Positions 17,786 through 28,052 of a stretch of DNA of 64,000 nt are shown piece by piece. The position numbers were made by a program, and so were the translations under genes. The stretch is from Paraeggerthella hongkongensis. Its GTDB lineage: Bacteria > Actinomycetota > Coriobacteriia > Coriobacteriales > Eggerthellaceae. Under the pieces are notes generated by a model, which was not told the origin of the DNA, ran no database searches, and worked only from the letters and a program-made list of their open reading frames with translations. The stretch is taken from assembly GCF_003340345.1 (NCBI RefSeq), contig NZ_PPTQ01000002.1, positions 62,001 through 126,000 of the forward strand, written 5' to 3'. The stretch's first letter is position 1. Each line of letters starts with the position of its first letter.

Positions 17786-18925
17786 ATGTACGAACTAACG
17801 CAAGAGGAGCGCATGATCCTCGCGATGGTGGACGATCTGTGCGTCGACGTTGTGTCGCAGCGTGCTGCCGATATTGACGAGGAGGACGAGTTCCCCGAGG
17901 ACATCTACGAGCTGTTCGTGGAGCAGGGGCTGTTCGCGCTTGCGTACGGCGAGGAGCACGGCGGCGTCGAGGTGAGCATGCACTGCTGGGTGCAGGTGAT
18001 CGAGCGCATTGCACGGGAGTCTCCGGCCGTGGCGCTGATGATCCTTATCTCGGCTATCGGGTCCGACGCGTTGGTGTTTTCCGGCACCGACGAGCAGAAG
18101 GAGTCCATCCTTCCCGCGCTGGCCGCAGGCGAAGCCAAGATCTGCTTTGCGCTGACCGAGCCCAATGCCGGCTCCGATATTTCCTCCATCGCGACAACGG
18201 CTCTGCCCGACGGGGACGGCTACGTGATCAACGGCAGCAAGATATTCATCACCAACGGCGCCGTGGGGGATTACTTCACCGTGTTCGCGCGCGTCAACGA
18301 GGACGGCGAATCGAAGCCTTCGTGCTTCATCGTGCATAAGGACACACCGGGCCTGATCATCGGCCGCAAAGAAGACAAGATGGGGCTGCGCGGTTCCGTG
18401 ACGTCGCAGCTGTTCTTCGAGAACATGCACGTGGGCCCCGAAACCGTGGTGGGCAACGTGGGCGACGGCTTCGAGATCGCTCACCACACGCTCAACCGCG
18501 GTCGCTTGGCCGTTGCCGCGCTTGCCACGGGCGTGACGGCCGCATCGCTTGCGGCGGCGGCAGCGTACGCGAAGGACCGCATCCAATTCGGCAAGCATAT
18601 CGCCGATCTACAGGCCATCCGCTTCATTCTGGCCGATATGGAAATATCCTTGGAGGCTTCGCGTCTGCTGCTCGACCAGGCGTCGTCCGCGTTCGGCGGC
18701 GACATCCAGACCATGATGAAAACCGCTTCGGTGGCCAAGGTGTACTGCTCCGAGGCGGCGGTGAAGGCGTCGGAAACGGCGGTGCAGATCTTCGGCGGCT
18801 ACGGCCTGTGCAAGGACTACCCGGTCGAGCGCTATTACCGCGATGCAAAATCGTTCACCATCGTCGAGGGAACCAGCCAGGTTCAGCGTTCCCTTATTGC
18901 GAAATCGGTTCTGAAGGAGTATTAG
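17786..18925 (+). CDS. Acyl-CoA dehydrogenase, MCAD-type catalytic site, first gene of the etf operon
   Basis: Role: oxidises a saturated acyl-CoA, or reduces the enoyl-CoA, with EtfBA as partner. Seen: 379 aa. It has LTEPNAGSDISSI, GSKIFITNG, DRIQFGKHIADLQAI, IFGGYGLCKDYPVERYYRD and FTIVEGTSQVQ, with the usual catalytic Glu in the EGT motif. The position used by isovaleryl-type enzymes reads LNRGRLAVA, without Glu. The start at 17786 has a purine-rich site; the longer upstream frame has none. EtfB follows 51 nt later, and etfA and an EtfD-like gene come next. Confidence 0.95.
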   Translation: MYELTQEERMILAMVDDLCVDVVSQRAADIDEEDEFPEDIYELFVEQGLFALAYGEEHGGVEVSMHCWVQVIERIARESPAVALMILISAIGSDALVFSGTDEQKESILPALAAGEAKICFALTEPNAGSDISSIATTALPDGDGYVINGSKIFITNGAVGDYFTVFARVNEDGESKPSCFIVHKDTPGLIIGRKEDKMGLRGSVTSQLFFENMHVGPETVVGNVGDGFEIAHHTLNRGRLAVAALATGVTAASLAAAAAYAKDRIQFGKHIADLQAIRFILADMEISLEASRLLLDQASSAFGGDIQTMMKTASVAKVYCSEAAVKASETAVQIFGGYGLCKDYPVERYYRDAKSFTIVEGTSQVQRSLIAKSVLKEY

Positions 18926-18976
18926 GAAGCGTTGTGCCGCCGCGCGCGGCGCGATGACTACGAAGGGGGGCTGCCC

Positions 18977-19768
18977 ATGAACGTTGCAGTCTGCATCAAG
19001 CAAACCGTCGACACCGAGGCGGAGGTGCGCGTCGATTCCGAGGGACGCGTGTCGACCGAGGGCCAGACGCTCGTTATCGATCCGTACAGCGAGTTCGCGG
19101 TCGAGCGGGCGGTGCAGTTGAAAGAGGAGCACGGCGGGGAGGTCTTCGTCGTGTGCGTAGGCGGGGACGAATCGATGCCCGCCGTTCGCCATGCGCTGTC
19201 CATGGGCGCGGATGCGGGGTACCTCATCGACGACCCGGCTCTTTCCGGCGTGGACGGTGCGGCGAAGGCGCGCGTGCTGTCCGCCGCCCTTGAACGCCTG
19301 TCCGTGGATCTGATCTTGGGCGGGTGCAAGTCGGCCGATACGTCGAGCGCACAGACCATGCCGCGCGTTGCCGAGCTTCGCGGCTTGCCGTGCGTGCAGG
19401 TGGTCACGGAGCTGACGGTTGACGTAGCGGGAGCAACGGTGCACGCCACGCGCGAGATCGACGACGGCGTTGCCCTGGTCGACGTTGCCTTGCCCGCCGT
19501 GGTGACGGCGCAGCAGGGCCTGGCCGAGCCGCGCTATCCTAACGTTCGGTCGATCATGCAGTCGAAGAAGAAGCCCGTCACGGTGTGGACGCTTGCCGAT
19601 ATAGGCGTTGATCAGGCGGAAGTGGTTGAGGTGGAGCCCCGGACCCGCGTGCTGCGCTATCGCGAGAAGCCCGCTCGTCAGGGAGGGCGCATCGTCGAAG
19701 GCGAAACGACTGCCGAGGTGGTTCGCGCCACGATGGATTTGCTGGCTAGCGAAGCCAAGGTCTTGTAG
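18977..19768 (+). CDS. etfB: Electron transfer flavoprotein beta subunit
   Basis: Role: with EtfA, takes electrons from acyl-CoA dehydrogenases. Seen: 263 aa, starting MNVAVCIKQTVDTEAEVRVD. It has the conserved DPYSEFAVERAVQLKEEHGG, CGADxSS-like GGCKSADTSSAQ, LPCVQVV and LPAVVTAQQGLAEPRYPNV. The start at 18977 has GAAGGGGGG upstream. It lies between the acyl-CoA dehydrogenase and etfA (18 nt gap). With a membrane EtfD-like partner next door it is more likely a non-bifurcating Etf feeding menaquinone. That is inference. Confidence 0.96.
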   Translation: MNVAVCIKQTVDTEAEVRVDSEGRVSTEGQTLVIDPYSEFAVERAVQLKEEHGGEVFVVCVGGDESMPAVRHALSMGADAGYLIDDPALSGVDGAAKARVLSAALERLSVDLILGGCKSADTSSAQTMPRVAELRGLPCVQVVTELTVDVAGATVHATREIDDGVALVDVALPAVVTAQQGLAEPRYPNVRSIMQSKKKPVTVWTLADIGVDQAEVVEVEPRTRVLRYREKPARQGGRIVEGETTAEVVRATMDLLASEAKVL

Positions 19769-19786
19769 GACGAAAGGGGATCACCG

Positions 19787-20779
19787 ATGGCAGGAATCTG
19801 GGTTTACGCGGAGCCGAAAGACGGTTCGTTTCCGCGCGTGACGTTTGAAATGCTGGCGGCTGCGCGCTCGATGGCCGCCGAGGGCGACGGCAGCGTGACC
19901 GCCGTGGTTCTGGGCAGCGGGCTTGCCGATGTTTCGCTCGATTGCCTTGCCCATGCGGGCGCCGATGCGATTGCCGTGCTGGACGATGCGGCGTTGGCGA
20001 CGTACACCACCGATGCGTACGCGTCGGCGCTTCAAGCGTTGGCGGAGCAGCAACGCCCCGATGCCGTGCTGTTCGCGGAGGGGGCGACGGGACTTGATCT
20101 GGCTCCCGTGCTTGCTCAGCGGCTCAACACCGGCTTCGTGGCCGATGTGGTGGCGATCACGCGCGACGAGGAAGCGGGCTTCGCGTTCACGCGCGAGCCG
20201 TATTCGGGAAAGGTCCAGGCCGACGTCGTTTTCGCAGCCGATGCGCGCCCCATGCTGGCCACTGTGCGTCCGAAGGCGTTCGAGCCCCTTGAGACAGACG
20301 AGCAGCGGACGGCTTCCGTTGTCATGCAACAGGTGGACGGCTTCGGCGACGTGCGCCAGACGGTGGCCGATGTGGTGCGCCGGGCGTCGGGCCGCGTGGA
20401 GCTGACCGAGGCCGATACGGTGGTGTCGGGCGGGCGCGGCACGAAGGGCGCGGAGGGATTCGCGCTGATCGAAGAGCTTGCCGACGTGCTGGGCGCCGCG
20501 GTCGGCGCATCGCGGCCTGCGGTCGACGAGGGGTGGACCGACATCCAGTTCCAGGTTGGGCAGACGGGCAAGACCGTTGCGCCTTCGCTCTACATCGCGT
20601 GCGGCATTTCGGGTTCCATCCAGCACATGGCAGGAGCTGCGGGTTCGAAGTGCATCGTGGCGGTGAACCGCGATCCCGAAGCGGACATTTTCAAGGTGGC
20701 CGATTACGGTATCGTGGCCGACCTGTTCGAAGCCGTTCCGCTTTTGACCGAGGCGTTCCGCGCCAGCAAGGCATCGTAG
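19787..20779 (+). CDS. etfA: Electron transfer flavoprotein alpha subunit
   Basis: Seen: 330 aa. The N-terminal adenine-nucleotide-hydrolase-like domain is followed by the C-terminal FAD domain with [46 protein letters not shown] and [29 protein letters not shown] precedes the ATG. The stop is 1 nt before the GTG of the EtfD-like gene, so the two are probably translationally coupled. It forms the heterodimer with EtfB. Confidence 0.97.
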   Translation: MAGIWVYAEPKDGSFPRVTFEMLAAARSMAAEGDGSVTAVVLGSGLADVSLDCLAHAGADAIAVLDDAALATYTTDAYASALQALAEQQRPDAVLFAEGATGLDLAPVLAQRLNTGFVADVVAITRDEEAGFAFTREPYSGKVQADVVFAADARPMLATVRPKAFEPLETDEQRTASVVMQQVDGFGDVRQTVADVVRRASGRVELTEADTVVSGGRGTKGAEGFALIEELADVLGAAVGASRPAVDEGWTDIQFQVGQTGKTVAPSLYIACGISGSIQHMAGAAGSKCIVAVNRDPEADIFKVADYGIVADLFEAVPLLTEAFRASKAS

Positions 20780-20780
20780 C

Positions 20781-22895
20781 GTGGACGCGGCGGTTCCCTC
20801 TCGCGAGGCTTTGTGGAACATCGAGGGTTCATGGATCATGTACCCGTGCTTTTTGCTGGTGCTGGCCGTAGCCGCTTACTGTTTCTGGCGGCGCTACCGC
20901 TTATGGAAGGTGGGGCTTCCGGCTGATCGGACTGACAACCCGCGCGAGCGCTTGAAAGGCGCGTTCGTCGATGCGGTCCTGCAGGCTTCGGTGCTCAAGG
21001 GGCGCGGGGCGGGCATCAAGCTTGCTCACCTGGGGATGTACGTGGGCATGGCCGTTATGGCAGTGTCCACCGTTACCTATGCAGCTCAGGTTGACCTGGG
21101 GCTTGATATAGCAAAAGGGGATTACTACCTGTACTTTCTGGCCTTCGCCACCGACGTCGCAGGGCTTGCGTTCTGCATCGCGATGGTCGCCTGCATCGTT
21201 CGCCGCGTTTCAGGGTCGAACCCTTCGCTGGATACGAAGCCGGCCGATATCGTCGTGCTGGTGTGGCTTTTGGTCATCGGCGTGTCGGGCTTCTTCGTCG
21301 AAGGCCTGCGCATCGTGGGGACGAGCGATCCTTGGGCGGCGTTCTCGCCGATAGGAAACCTGTTCGCGCAGCTGTTCGCCACCTGGAGCGCAGAGCAGAT
21401 CTCGTTTGTCCACCGGGTTCTCTGGTGGGGCCACATGGCCGTGGCTTTCGGCATCCTGGCGTACTGGGTGTATTCCAAACTGGCGCACGTGCTGCTGGTG
21501 CCCGCCACGGTGTACTGCCGTTCCTTGGAGCCGAAGGGCACGCTGCCTTACGTCGACCTGGAGGACGAGGACCTGGAGGAATTCGGCGTTGGAAAGCTGG
21601 AGGACTTTACCTGGAAGGATCTGCTCGATGCGCAGGCGTGCGTCAGGTGCGGGCGCTGCGAGCTTATGTGTCCCGCCCATGCAAGCGGAAAGCCGCTGTC
21701 CCCGAAAGATCTCATGCAATCGCTCGATGCTCATCTGAGCGAACGCGGGCCGATCGTGCTCGCCCAGCGCAAAGCCGAGGCGGCGCAGGCGAAGGTGGCG
21801 GGTTCCGAATCGGGGTCGAAGGAGGGCGGCGCTCCGGCGGTCGCGTTCGAGCCGACCGAGCAGCAGCAGGCGGTGTTGGACAAGGCGCTGGTGGGCGATG
21901 TGATTTCTCCCGAAGCGCTTTGGTCGTGCACGACGTGCGGCGCGTGCATGGAGGCTTGCCCGGCGCTTCTGGAGCACGTTCCGAAGACGGTCGGCATGCG
22001 CACATACCAGGTGTCGATGGAAAGCGCGTTTCCCAGCGAGGCGACTTCGACGTTCCGCAGCTTGGAGACCAACGGAAACCCGTGGGGCTTGGGATGGCAG
22101 AGCCGCTTGTCCTGGGCCGAGGGGCTGGAGGTGCCGACGTTGGCCGATGTTCCGGATGCCGAGTACGTGTACTGGCCCGGTTGCGCTGGGGCGTACGATG
22201 CGCGCAACCGCAAGGTGTCGCGCGCTCTGGTGGCGCTCTTGCAGCATGCTGGCGTGAGATTCGCCGTCATCGGAAACGAAGAGAAGTGCTGCGGCGATGC
22301 CGCGCGGCGCCTGGGCAACGAGTTCGTGTACTACCAGCTGGCTACCGAGAACATCGAAACGCTCAAGGCGTACGGAGCGAAGAAGATCATCGTGCAGTGC
22401 CCGCACTGTGCGCACGTGATCGAGCGGGACTATCCGCAGCTGGGCGGCACGTTCGAGGTGGTGCGGCACGTCGAGCTGCTGGAGCGCCTGGTGAGAGAGG
22501 GCAAGCTGGGCTGCACCGCCGGCATGAGCTCGCGACTGCCGTTCGAGTACGTTACCTATCACGACTCGTGCTATCTGGGTCGCTATGCGGACGTGTACGA
22601 AGAGCCGCGTGCATTGGTGACCGCCAGCGGCGCGCGCGTGGTGGAGATGGAGCGCACGCGCGAACAGAGCTTCTGCTGCGGCGCGGGCGGCGGGCGCATG
22701 TGGCTCGAGGAGCGAGAGGGCCAGCGCATCAACGCCATGCGAACCGACCAGGCGCTTGCTACGGGCGCGGATGCGGTGGCAACGGCGTGCCCGTTCTGCC
22801 TTGCCATGTTCGAGGACGGGTTGGCGGCACGCGACGCCGACGTTCCCGCAAGAGACGTGGCGGAACTTCTTGCCGAGGCTCTTCGATTGATATAG
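20781..22895 (+). CDS. etfD: Membrane FeS oxidoreductase, EtfD-type (Etf:menaquinone link)
   Basis: Role: moves electrons between reduced EtfBA and menaquinone at the membrane. Seen: 704 aa. Five hydrophobic helices (about 15-240) resemble NarI-type cytochrome b, with His in LAHLGMYVG and in [14 protein letters not shown]. Two ferredoxin-type clusters follow ([24 protein letters not shown]). Two CCG domains come last ([10 protein letters not shown] with CPHCAHV, and HDSCYLGRY with [12 protein letters not shown]), as in heterodisulfide-reductase-like proteins. Known: mycobacterial EtfD has this layout. GTG start, 1 nt after etfA. Confidence 0.92.
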   Translation: MDAAVPSREALWNIEGSWIMYPCFLLVLAVAAYCFWRRYRLWKVGLPADRTDNPRERLKGAFVDAVLQASVLKGRGAGIKLAHLGMYVGMAVMAVSTVTYAAQVDLGLDIAKGDYYLYFLAFATDVAGLAFCIAMVACIVRRVSGSNPSLDTKPADIVVLVWLLVIGVSGFFVEGLRIVGTSDPWAAFSPIGNLFAQLFATWSAEQISFVHRVLWWGHMAVAFGILAYWVYSKLAHVLLVPATVYCRSLEPKGTLPYVDLEDEDLEEFGVGKLEDFTWKDLLDAQACVRCGRCELMCPAHASGKPLSPKDLMQSLDAHLSERGPIVLAQRKAEAAQAKVAGSESGSKEGGAPAVAFEPTEQQQAVLDKALVGDVISPEALWSCTTCGACMEACPALLEHVPKTVGMRTYQVSMESAFPSEATSTFRSLETNGNPWGLGWQSRLSWAEGLEVPTLADVPDAEYVYWPGCAGAYDARNRKVSRALVALLQHAGVRFAVIGNEEKCCGDAARRLGNEFVYYQLATENIETLKAYGAKKIIVQCPHCAHVIERDYPQLGGTFEVVRHVELLERLVREGKLGCTAGMSSRLPFEYVTYHDSCYLGRYADVYEEPRALVTASGARVVEMERTREQSFCCGAGGGRMWLEEREGQRINAMRTDQALATGADAVATACPFCLAMFEDGLAARDADVPARDVAELLAEALRLI

Positions 22896-22961
22896 CGTGT
22901 CGTCGACGCCGCCGCATTCTGCTTGCGGCGGCGTCGGGGCGTATGCGGGAAGGAGTTCGCG

Positions 22962-23798
22962 GTGAATGCGTGGCGCTCAGGGGAACTGCTGGAAGTGCCG
23001 ATGGGCGAAGCGCTTTCGGAGATGCTTCGCTCGTACGTCGCGTCGGGCGCTGACCCCGCGCCTCCGCGCCTTGCCGCCACGGTTATGCTGGTGCGCGGCC
23101 CGCGCGAAGTGTTCATGCTGCGCCGCGCGAAAACCATGGCGTTCGTTCCCGATGCGGTGGTGTTTCCCGGCGGGGGAGTGGACCCTCGCGACGCTGACGA
23201 GCGCCTTCCTTGGGCGGGCCCTTCGCCTGCCGTCTGGTCTCGGCGCATGGGCGTAGACGAGGAAACGGCGCGGCGGGTGGTGACGGCGGCGGCCCGCGAG
23301 GTGTTCGAGGAGTGCGGCGTGCTGCTGGCGGGACGGGATCACGGCGCCGTGGTTGAGCAGGTGGGCACCTCCGAATGGGCTGAAGAGCGGCAGCGTCTTG
23401 CCGAGCACGAGTCGTCGTTCGCGGAGGTTCTGCTTCGCCATGGGCTTGTGCTGCGCGCCGATCTTCTAGGGTTGCGTTCCCATTGGCTGACGCCCGAATT
23501 CGAGCCGCGTCGCTACGATACGTACTTTTTCGCCGCGCTTGCTCCGCAGGGGCAGGTTCCCGATGACCGTACAAGCGAAGCGAACGGCGCTGGTTGGATT
23601 GATCCGGTCGACGCGCTGGAGAAAGGCGCTCGGGGCGAGATGCGCCTTGTGCCTCCGACGGTGTACAACTTATCCCATCTTGCGTATGCCGAAAGCCCTG
23701 AGTCTTTCGCGGCGGGCGTCGATGGCGCTCAGCGCATCATGCTCGAGCCGTGCAAGCACGAACCCGAAGGGGCGGTGCTGCGATGCGTGCTTCCGTAG
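22962..23798 (+). CDS. NUDIX hydrolase, NUDT19/CoA-diphosphatase-like
   Basis: Seen: 278 aa. The Nudix signature is split. VVFPGGGVDPRDAD is followed by an insertion of about 40 residues before AAREVFEECGVLLAG, as in NUDT19-type CoA diphosphatases. HWLTPEFEPRRYDTYFF is also typical of that group. The GTG at 22962 is chosen because AAGGAG lies 6 nt upstream. Inferred: trims CoA or acyl-CoA, consistent with its place in an acyl-CoA/Etf operon. Its end overlaps the next gene by 16 nt. Confidence 0.85.
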   Translation: MNAWRSGELLEVPMGEALSEMLRSYVASGADPAPPRLAATVMLVRGPREVFMLRRAKTMAFVPDAVVFPGGGVDPRDADERLPWAGPSPAVWSRRMGVDEETARRVVTAAAREVFEECGVLLAGRDHGAVVEQVGTSEWAEERQRLAEHESSFAEVLLRHGLVLRADLLGLRSHWLTPEFEPRRYDTYFFAALAPQGQVPDDRTSEANGAGWIDPVDALEKGARGEMRLVPPTVYNLSHLAYAESPESFAAGVDGAQRIMLEPCKHEPEGAVLRCVLP

Positions 23799-24649
23799 CT
23801 GCGTGCGAGCGCGAGCTTCCCCGGCCCGCTCCGGGCACCGTGCCTGCCGATCGGGCTACGTGGCGCGGCGGGCGCTTCTCTGCGCGGGCGCGCTGCATTC
23901 TAGCCGACAATCCTTCGCCGCTCACGTATGTGGGAACCAACACCTGGGTGCTTTCGGAACCGGGTTGCACGGGGTGCGTCGTGGTCGATCCCGGTCCTGC
24001 GCTGCCCGTGCACCTCGATGCCGTTCATGCCGCGTGCGAAGAGGACGGGCTGCGTGTTGCGGCGGTGGTCCTCACGCACGACCATTACGACCATGCCGAA
24101 GGCGCGCAGCAGTTCGCACGACGGGCGAAGGCGCCCCTGCTCGGGCGTCGTGCTCAGACGCTTTCGGAGGGTCCTCTTGACCTGGGGGCAGATGCTCCTG
24201 CGCTCGAAGCGGTGTTTTTGCCGGGTCATTCGAAGGACTCCATCGGGCTCGTGTTTCCCAAGGACGGGTCCGTTGTGACGGGCGATCATGTGTTCCGCCA
24301 GAGTTCCACGCTCATCTGCTGGCCGGACGGCACGCTGTCCGACTACCTAGTCAGCCTGGAGCGCTTGAGGCGCATCGTTCGAACGCGGCGCATACGCGTG
24401 CTGCTGACTGCTCACGGATTGCCGATCGACGATCCCTTGGGCTTGATCGACCGACAGACGGCGCACCGCCTGAGCCGTCTCGACCGCGTGAGGAAGATCG
24501 TCGCGGCGGGGGCGGGGTTCGATGTCGATCGTATTCTGGAAACGGTGTACGACGACGTTGATGCGCGTCTGAATCCCGCTGCGCGCGTCAACGTTCAAGC
24601 GCAGATCGCGTACTTGCAGGAAGAGGCTGCTTCCTCGACCCGTATTTAA
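23783..24649 (+). CDS. Metallo-beta-lactamase-fold hydrolase (LACTB2-like)
   Basis: Seen: 288 aa. Zinc motif HDHYDH near residue 95, further ligands in LPGHSKDSIG, VTGDHVF and LTAHGLP, then a C-terminal winged-helix-like tail (HRLSRLDRVRKIV...). Known: LACTB2-like proteins hydrolyse esters, thioesters or RNA. The start at 23783 overlaps the NUDIX gene and has AAGGGG upstream, which suggests coupling. Inferred: a thioesterase-like partner in acyl-CoA metabolism. Last gene of the operon before a strong hairpin. Confidence 0.85.
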   Translation: MRASVAACERELPRPAPGTVPADRATWRGGRFSARARCILADNPSPLTYVGTNTWVLSEPGCTGCVVVDPGPALPVHLDAVHAACEEDGLRVAAVVLTHDHYDHAEGAQQFARRAKAPLLGRRAQTLSEGPLDLGADAPALEAVFLPGHSKDSIGLVFPKDGSVVTGDHVFRQSSTLICWPDGTLSDYLVSLERLRRIVRTRRIRVLLTAHGLPIDDPLGLIDRQTAHRLSRLDRVRKIVAAGAGFDVDRILETVYDDVDARLNPAARVNVQAQIAYLQEEAASSTRI

Positions 24650-24720
24650 GGGCGCCCCGCATCGCCGTCATGCGATCAGGTCCGTAACGGTTGACGCGCG
24701 CTTCGGTCTTCGATAGCGCG

Positions 24721-24778
24721 AAAGACCCCCGTACCGTGGAGCTCGCACGTTGTGCGCTCCTTGGTACGGGGGTCTTTT
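24721..24778. terminator. Bidirectional terminator between convergent genes
   Basis: Perfect 15-bp arms AAAGACCCCCGTACC (24721-24735) and GGTACGGGGGTCTTT (24763-24777), then T. A smaller stem lies in the loop. Confidence 0.85.
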
Positions 24779-24809
24779 AGCTGCCTTTAGAGCCGTTTTC
24801 GAACGACCT

Positions 24810-26438
24810 TTACGCTTGCATGCGCTTGGCAAGCTCCTGTGCCAGCTCGAAGCGCTTCACCTTGCCGGTCGCCGTCTTCGGGATGGCGTCGATGTACTCC
24901 ATGCGCTCGGGCCACAGGCGCTTTGCGACATGGCGCTCGGCCAGGTAGGCCGTCACGTCTGCCACGGTGGGACGGCGGTCGTCGGTGGGCACGGCAAAGG
25001 TGCAGATGCGTTCGCCAAGGCGTTCGTCGGGCATGCCGATGGTGGCCGTTTCGCCGATGCCGGGGCAGCCGATCAGGTCGTCGTCGATTTCGCGAGCGCA
25101 AATGTTCTCGCCGCCGCGGATGATGATTTCCTTCTTGCGACCGTTGATGCGAATGCGTCCCTGTTCGTCCATGTATCCCAAATCGCCGCTGTAGAACCAG
25201 CCGTTGTCGTCCAAGGCGCGGGCGGTGCGCTCGGGCGCGTTGAGGTAGCCGACGAACTGATGGGGCCCACGCGAAATCTCCTCGCCTTGCTCTCCCAAGG
25301 GCACGTCGTTGCGGTCCATGTCCACGATGCGCACTTCGATGCCGGGGAAGGGCGTTCCCGACCACGATCCGTTCCATTCGCGGCAAGCCGCAGGCGGAAC
25401 GAAAATGTGCGGGCAGCTTTCCGTGGAACCGTAGACCTCGCAGAGCATGACGCCGTGGTTGGCGGCGCACTGCACGAGCGAACCGGGAACCGGCGCGCCT
25501 CCGCACAGGAACAGTTCGAGCGTTTCGATCTGCGGGCCGCCTTCGTGCTCGATGCACTTGAGCATGTCGTAGATGAACGGCGTTGCGCCCATCGACCACG
25601 TGCACTTCTCGCGGTTCATCTGCTCGATGGCCTGAGCAGGGCGGAAATCCTGCTGCAGCACCGTGCGCCCGCCCAGGATCATGGGGGAGATAAGGCCGTG
25701 GTAGAAGCCGGTGGCGTGGTTGAGCGGGGAGGCCATGAACATGACGTCGTCCGAAGTGCGCTCGGTGCCCTTCACGAAAGAGCTTTCTGAGAAGATAAGG
25801 TTGTTGTGCGTGAACAGAACCGCTTTGGGCTTGCCCGTGGTCCCCGAGGTGGACAGGATGCACGCGATGTCGTCGGACGTGATGGCCGGCCGCTTCGACA
25901 AAGGCTCGTACTGCGAGCAGATCTCGCTCAAGGCGGGCAGATCGGAATGCTTGGGCTCCACTTTGTCGACGAGCGCCACCGGGCCGAGCGAGGGGATCTG
26001 GTCGACGATGCTCAGGATCTGCTGCTCGAAATCAACCTTGCCAGCCCTCGTCGGGCAGATGAACGCCTTCGATTCGACAAGGTTCATGCCGTACACCAGG
26101 TCGGCGTCGTTGAAGTTGCGGGGCAGCGGATGCATGACCGCACCTGCCTTGAGCGCCGCTACGTAGACGATGCAGAATTCCGCCCAGGTGGGCATTTGGA
26201 ACGTCACGACGTCTCCGGGCTGCACACCCTGTTCGACCAGCCATGCGGCCAGACGCGATGCTTTGTCGTCAATCTCCCCGTACGTGTAGCGCGAGCCCTG
26301 GTCGTCGCACACGTATTCGCGTTCCGGATGGCTGGCCACCCGCTCGCTCCAAAGATCCCCCAGTGTTTTCTCGGTCCAATACCCCTGCTCGTAGTAGTGC
26401 CGCTTGCGATCTTCGTTGATTTTTAGATCGGTTATCAT
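24810..26438 (-). CDS. Acyl-CoA ligase (AMP-forming), FadK/AliA-like
   Basis: Role: ATP-dependent activation of a carboxylic acid to its CoA thioester through an acyl-adenylate. Seen: 542 aa, full length. P-loop STSGTTGKPKAV, YGSTE motif (EVYGSTESCPH), GWFYSGDLGYMDEQG hinge region, and the catalytic Lys end PKTATGKVKRF. Closest by motif to medium-chain and cyclic-acid ligases. The acid is unknown. It is divergent from the enoyl-CoA hydratase gene across 640 nt. Confidence 0.94.
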   Translation of the reverse strand: MITDLKINEDRKRHYYEQGYWTEKTLGDLWSERVASHPEREYVCDDQGSRYTYGEIDDKASRLAAWLVEQGVQPGDVVTFQMPTWAEFCIVYVAALKAGAVMHPLPRNFNDADLVYGMNLVESKAFICPTRAGKVDFEQQILSIVDQIPSLGPVALVDKVEPKHSDLPALSEICSQYEPLSKRPAITSDDIACILSTSGTTGKPKAVLFTHNNLIFSESSFVKGTERTSDDVMFMASPLNHATGFYHGLISPMILGGRTVLQQDFRPAQAIEQMNREKCTWSMGATPFIYDMLKCIEHEGGPQIETLELFLCGGAPVPGSLVQCAANHGVMLCEVYGSTESCPHIFVPPAACREWNGSWSGTPFPGIEVRIVDMDRNDVPLGEQGEEISRGPHQFVGYLNAPERTARALDDNGWFYSGDLGYMDEQGRIRINGRKKEIIIRGGENICAREIDDDLIGCPGIGETATIGMPDERLGERICTFAVPTDDRRPTVADVTAYLAERHVAKRLWPERMEYIDAIPKTATGKVKRFELAQELAKRMQA

Positions 26439-27078
26439 GCCCCTGATGTCCTTTCCTGATCGACTTTTGCCCGCCTATGCCCTTGAACTGTCGATGCGCT
26501 TTGCAGCAAAGCGGGTTGAAGCTGGTTCAGTGCCGATGGTGTATGACTTGCCTGTGCGGGGTGGCCTCCTCGTGTTCGAGATGCGGACTGCGATGCCGCG
26601 CTTGTGCGGCCTTTTGCATGGATCATGTGCGTTGCGGCCATTGTATGATGCTGAAGGTATGATTTGTCGGTGAAATGCTTCGGGACCTATCGGTAGTTCC
26701 TATGAAACGATAGGGAGCGCCTATAATCCCAGGCGAGCGGTGCGAGCGTCCGGTTAGCGGCGGGGCCTGCCAGCAGGGCGGCGGGCGGCATGGACGCGCC
26801 CGCGATTGAGAACGAGCCCGATTCGGCCGACGTGATGCGTGCTGCGGCAATGCGGGAAGCGCAGGCGCCCGACCGCTTTCGTCGGCAGATCCCCTTTAGA
26901 TTCCGGTCATTATTTGAAATGTGTTACCAATAGGGCTTACAAAATCAACAATACTATTGAATTGTCCGTGGTGTATGCCGGGGTAGCATGTGACTATAGT
27001 ACCAGCCTGTGTGCGTTAAAAAAATCGTATGGATCAAAACGTAAAAATGAGGAACACAGGGAAAGGGGCTTGAAACCA
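26439..27078. other. Divergent control region between ligase and hydratase genes
   Basis: No convincing gene. It holds an inverted repeat CCTATCG (26686-26692)/CGATAGG (26708-26714), a TATAAT at 26722-26727 without a good -35, and a possible hydratase promoter (TTGAAA 26914-26919, 17 bp, TTACAA 26937-26942). The part after 26880 is AT-rich. Confidence 0.45.
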
Positions 27079-27957
27079 ATGAGCGTATATCAGGAAAGCT
27101 ATCATCTGCCGGAGTTCGACTACGAGTACGAAAAACTGCTGATCGAGAAGCGCGGTCCGGTTTACATCTGCTCGTTTAATGACGCGGGCAACCTCAATGC
27201 CATGTCGTACAAGCAGATGAGCGAGTTCAACGACTTCCTTATCAAGGTTCGCCTGGACAAGGATTGCCGTGCTATCGTTTTGACGGGCGAAGGCAAGTCC
27301 TTCTGCGCCGGCTTCAACCTCAACGACCTGGCTCTTGATCCGCCCGAGGACATGGGCCGCATCCAGCGCGACTTCTACATCATGCAGCGCATGTGCTCCG
27401 ATCAGATCATCAACATGCGTCGTTGCGAGCAGCCCATCATCGGCGCGCTCAAGGGCTACGCTGTGGGCGGCGGCCTGTCCATCTCCTGCGCATGCGACAT
27501 GCGCTTCCTGGGCGAGTCCTACAAGATGAACGCTGGCTACCTGTCCATCGGCTACACCGGCACCGACATGGGCGGCGCGTTCTTCCTGCCCAAGATCGTG
27601 GGCTATGCTCGCGCTTGCGAGATCCTCATGAACCCCAACCGCTTCGGCGCCGAGAAGCTGCTCGAGTGGGGCTTCGCGAACAAGGTCGTTGCCGACGACG
27701 ACGTGGTTGAAGAGGCTGTTGCCTTCGCTCAGCAGATGTGCGATGCCACGGCTCCGTTCGGCCTGCGTCTGACGAAGGAATGCCTGCAGGCTTCCTTGGA
27801 CGGCACCAGCTTCGAGAACGTCATCAAGATGGAGAACCGCAACCAGGTGCTGGCCTCCAACACCAACGACGGCATCATGGGCACCCTCAAGATGAACCCG
27901 AAGAACAAGCAGGACGTCAAGGACAACCCGGACAAGTACGCGTTCCACAACATGTAA
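27079..27957 (+). CDS. Enoyl-CoA hydratase/isomerase (crotonase fold)
   Basis: Role: hydrates a 2-enoyl-CoA or isomerises it. Seen: 292 aa. Crotonase motifs are GEGKSFCAGFNLND (oxyanion hole), KGYAVGGGLSISCACDMRFL, YTGTDMGGAFFLPKIVGYARACEIL (general acid/base region) and EWGFANKVV. The start at 27079 (MSVYQESYHLP) has AAAGGGG upstream; the much longer open frame upstream is not coding. The C-terminal tail after about residue 240 is longer than usual. It probably serves the same substrate as the divergent ligase. Confidence 0.93.
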   Translation: MSVYQESYHLPEFDYEYEKLLIEKRGPVYICSFNDAGNLNAMSYKQMSEFNDFLIKVRLDKDCRAIVLTGEGKSFCAGFNLNDLALDPPEDMGRIQRDFYIMQRMCSDQIINMRRCEQPIIGALKGYAVGGGLSISCACDMRFLGESYKMNAGYLSIGYTGTDMGGAFFLPKIVGYARACEILMNPNRFGAEKLLEWGFANKVVADDDVVEEAVAFAQQMCDATAPFGLRLTKECLQASLDGTSFENVIKMENRNQVLASNTNDGIMGTLKMNPKNKQDVKDNPDKYAFHNM

Positions 27958-28052
27958 GAACGCGTCAAGCGTAACGTTCGAATGCTTTGCAGTGCCCTCG
28001 TGCCCTTTGGCGCGGGGGCACTGTCCTATACCGAGGCGGAGAAAGGAATCGC

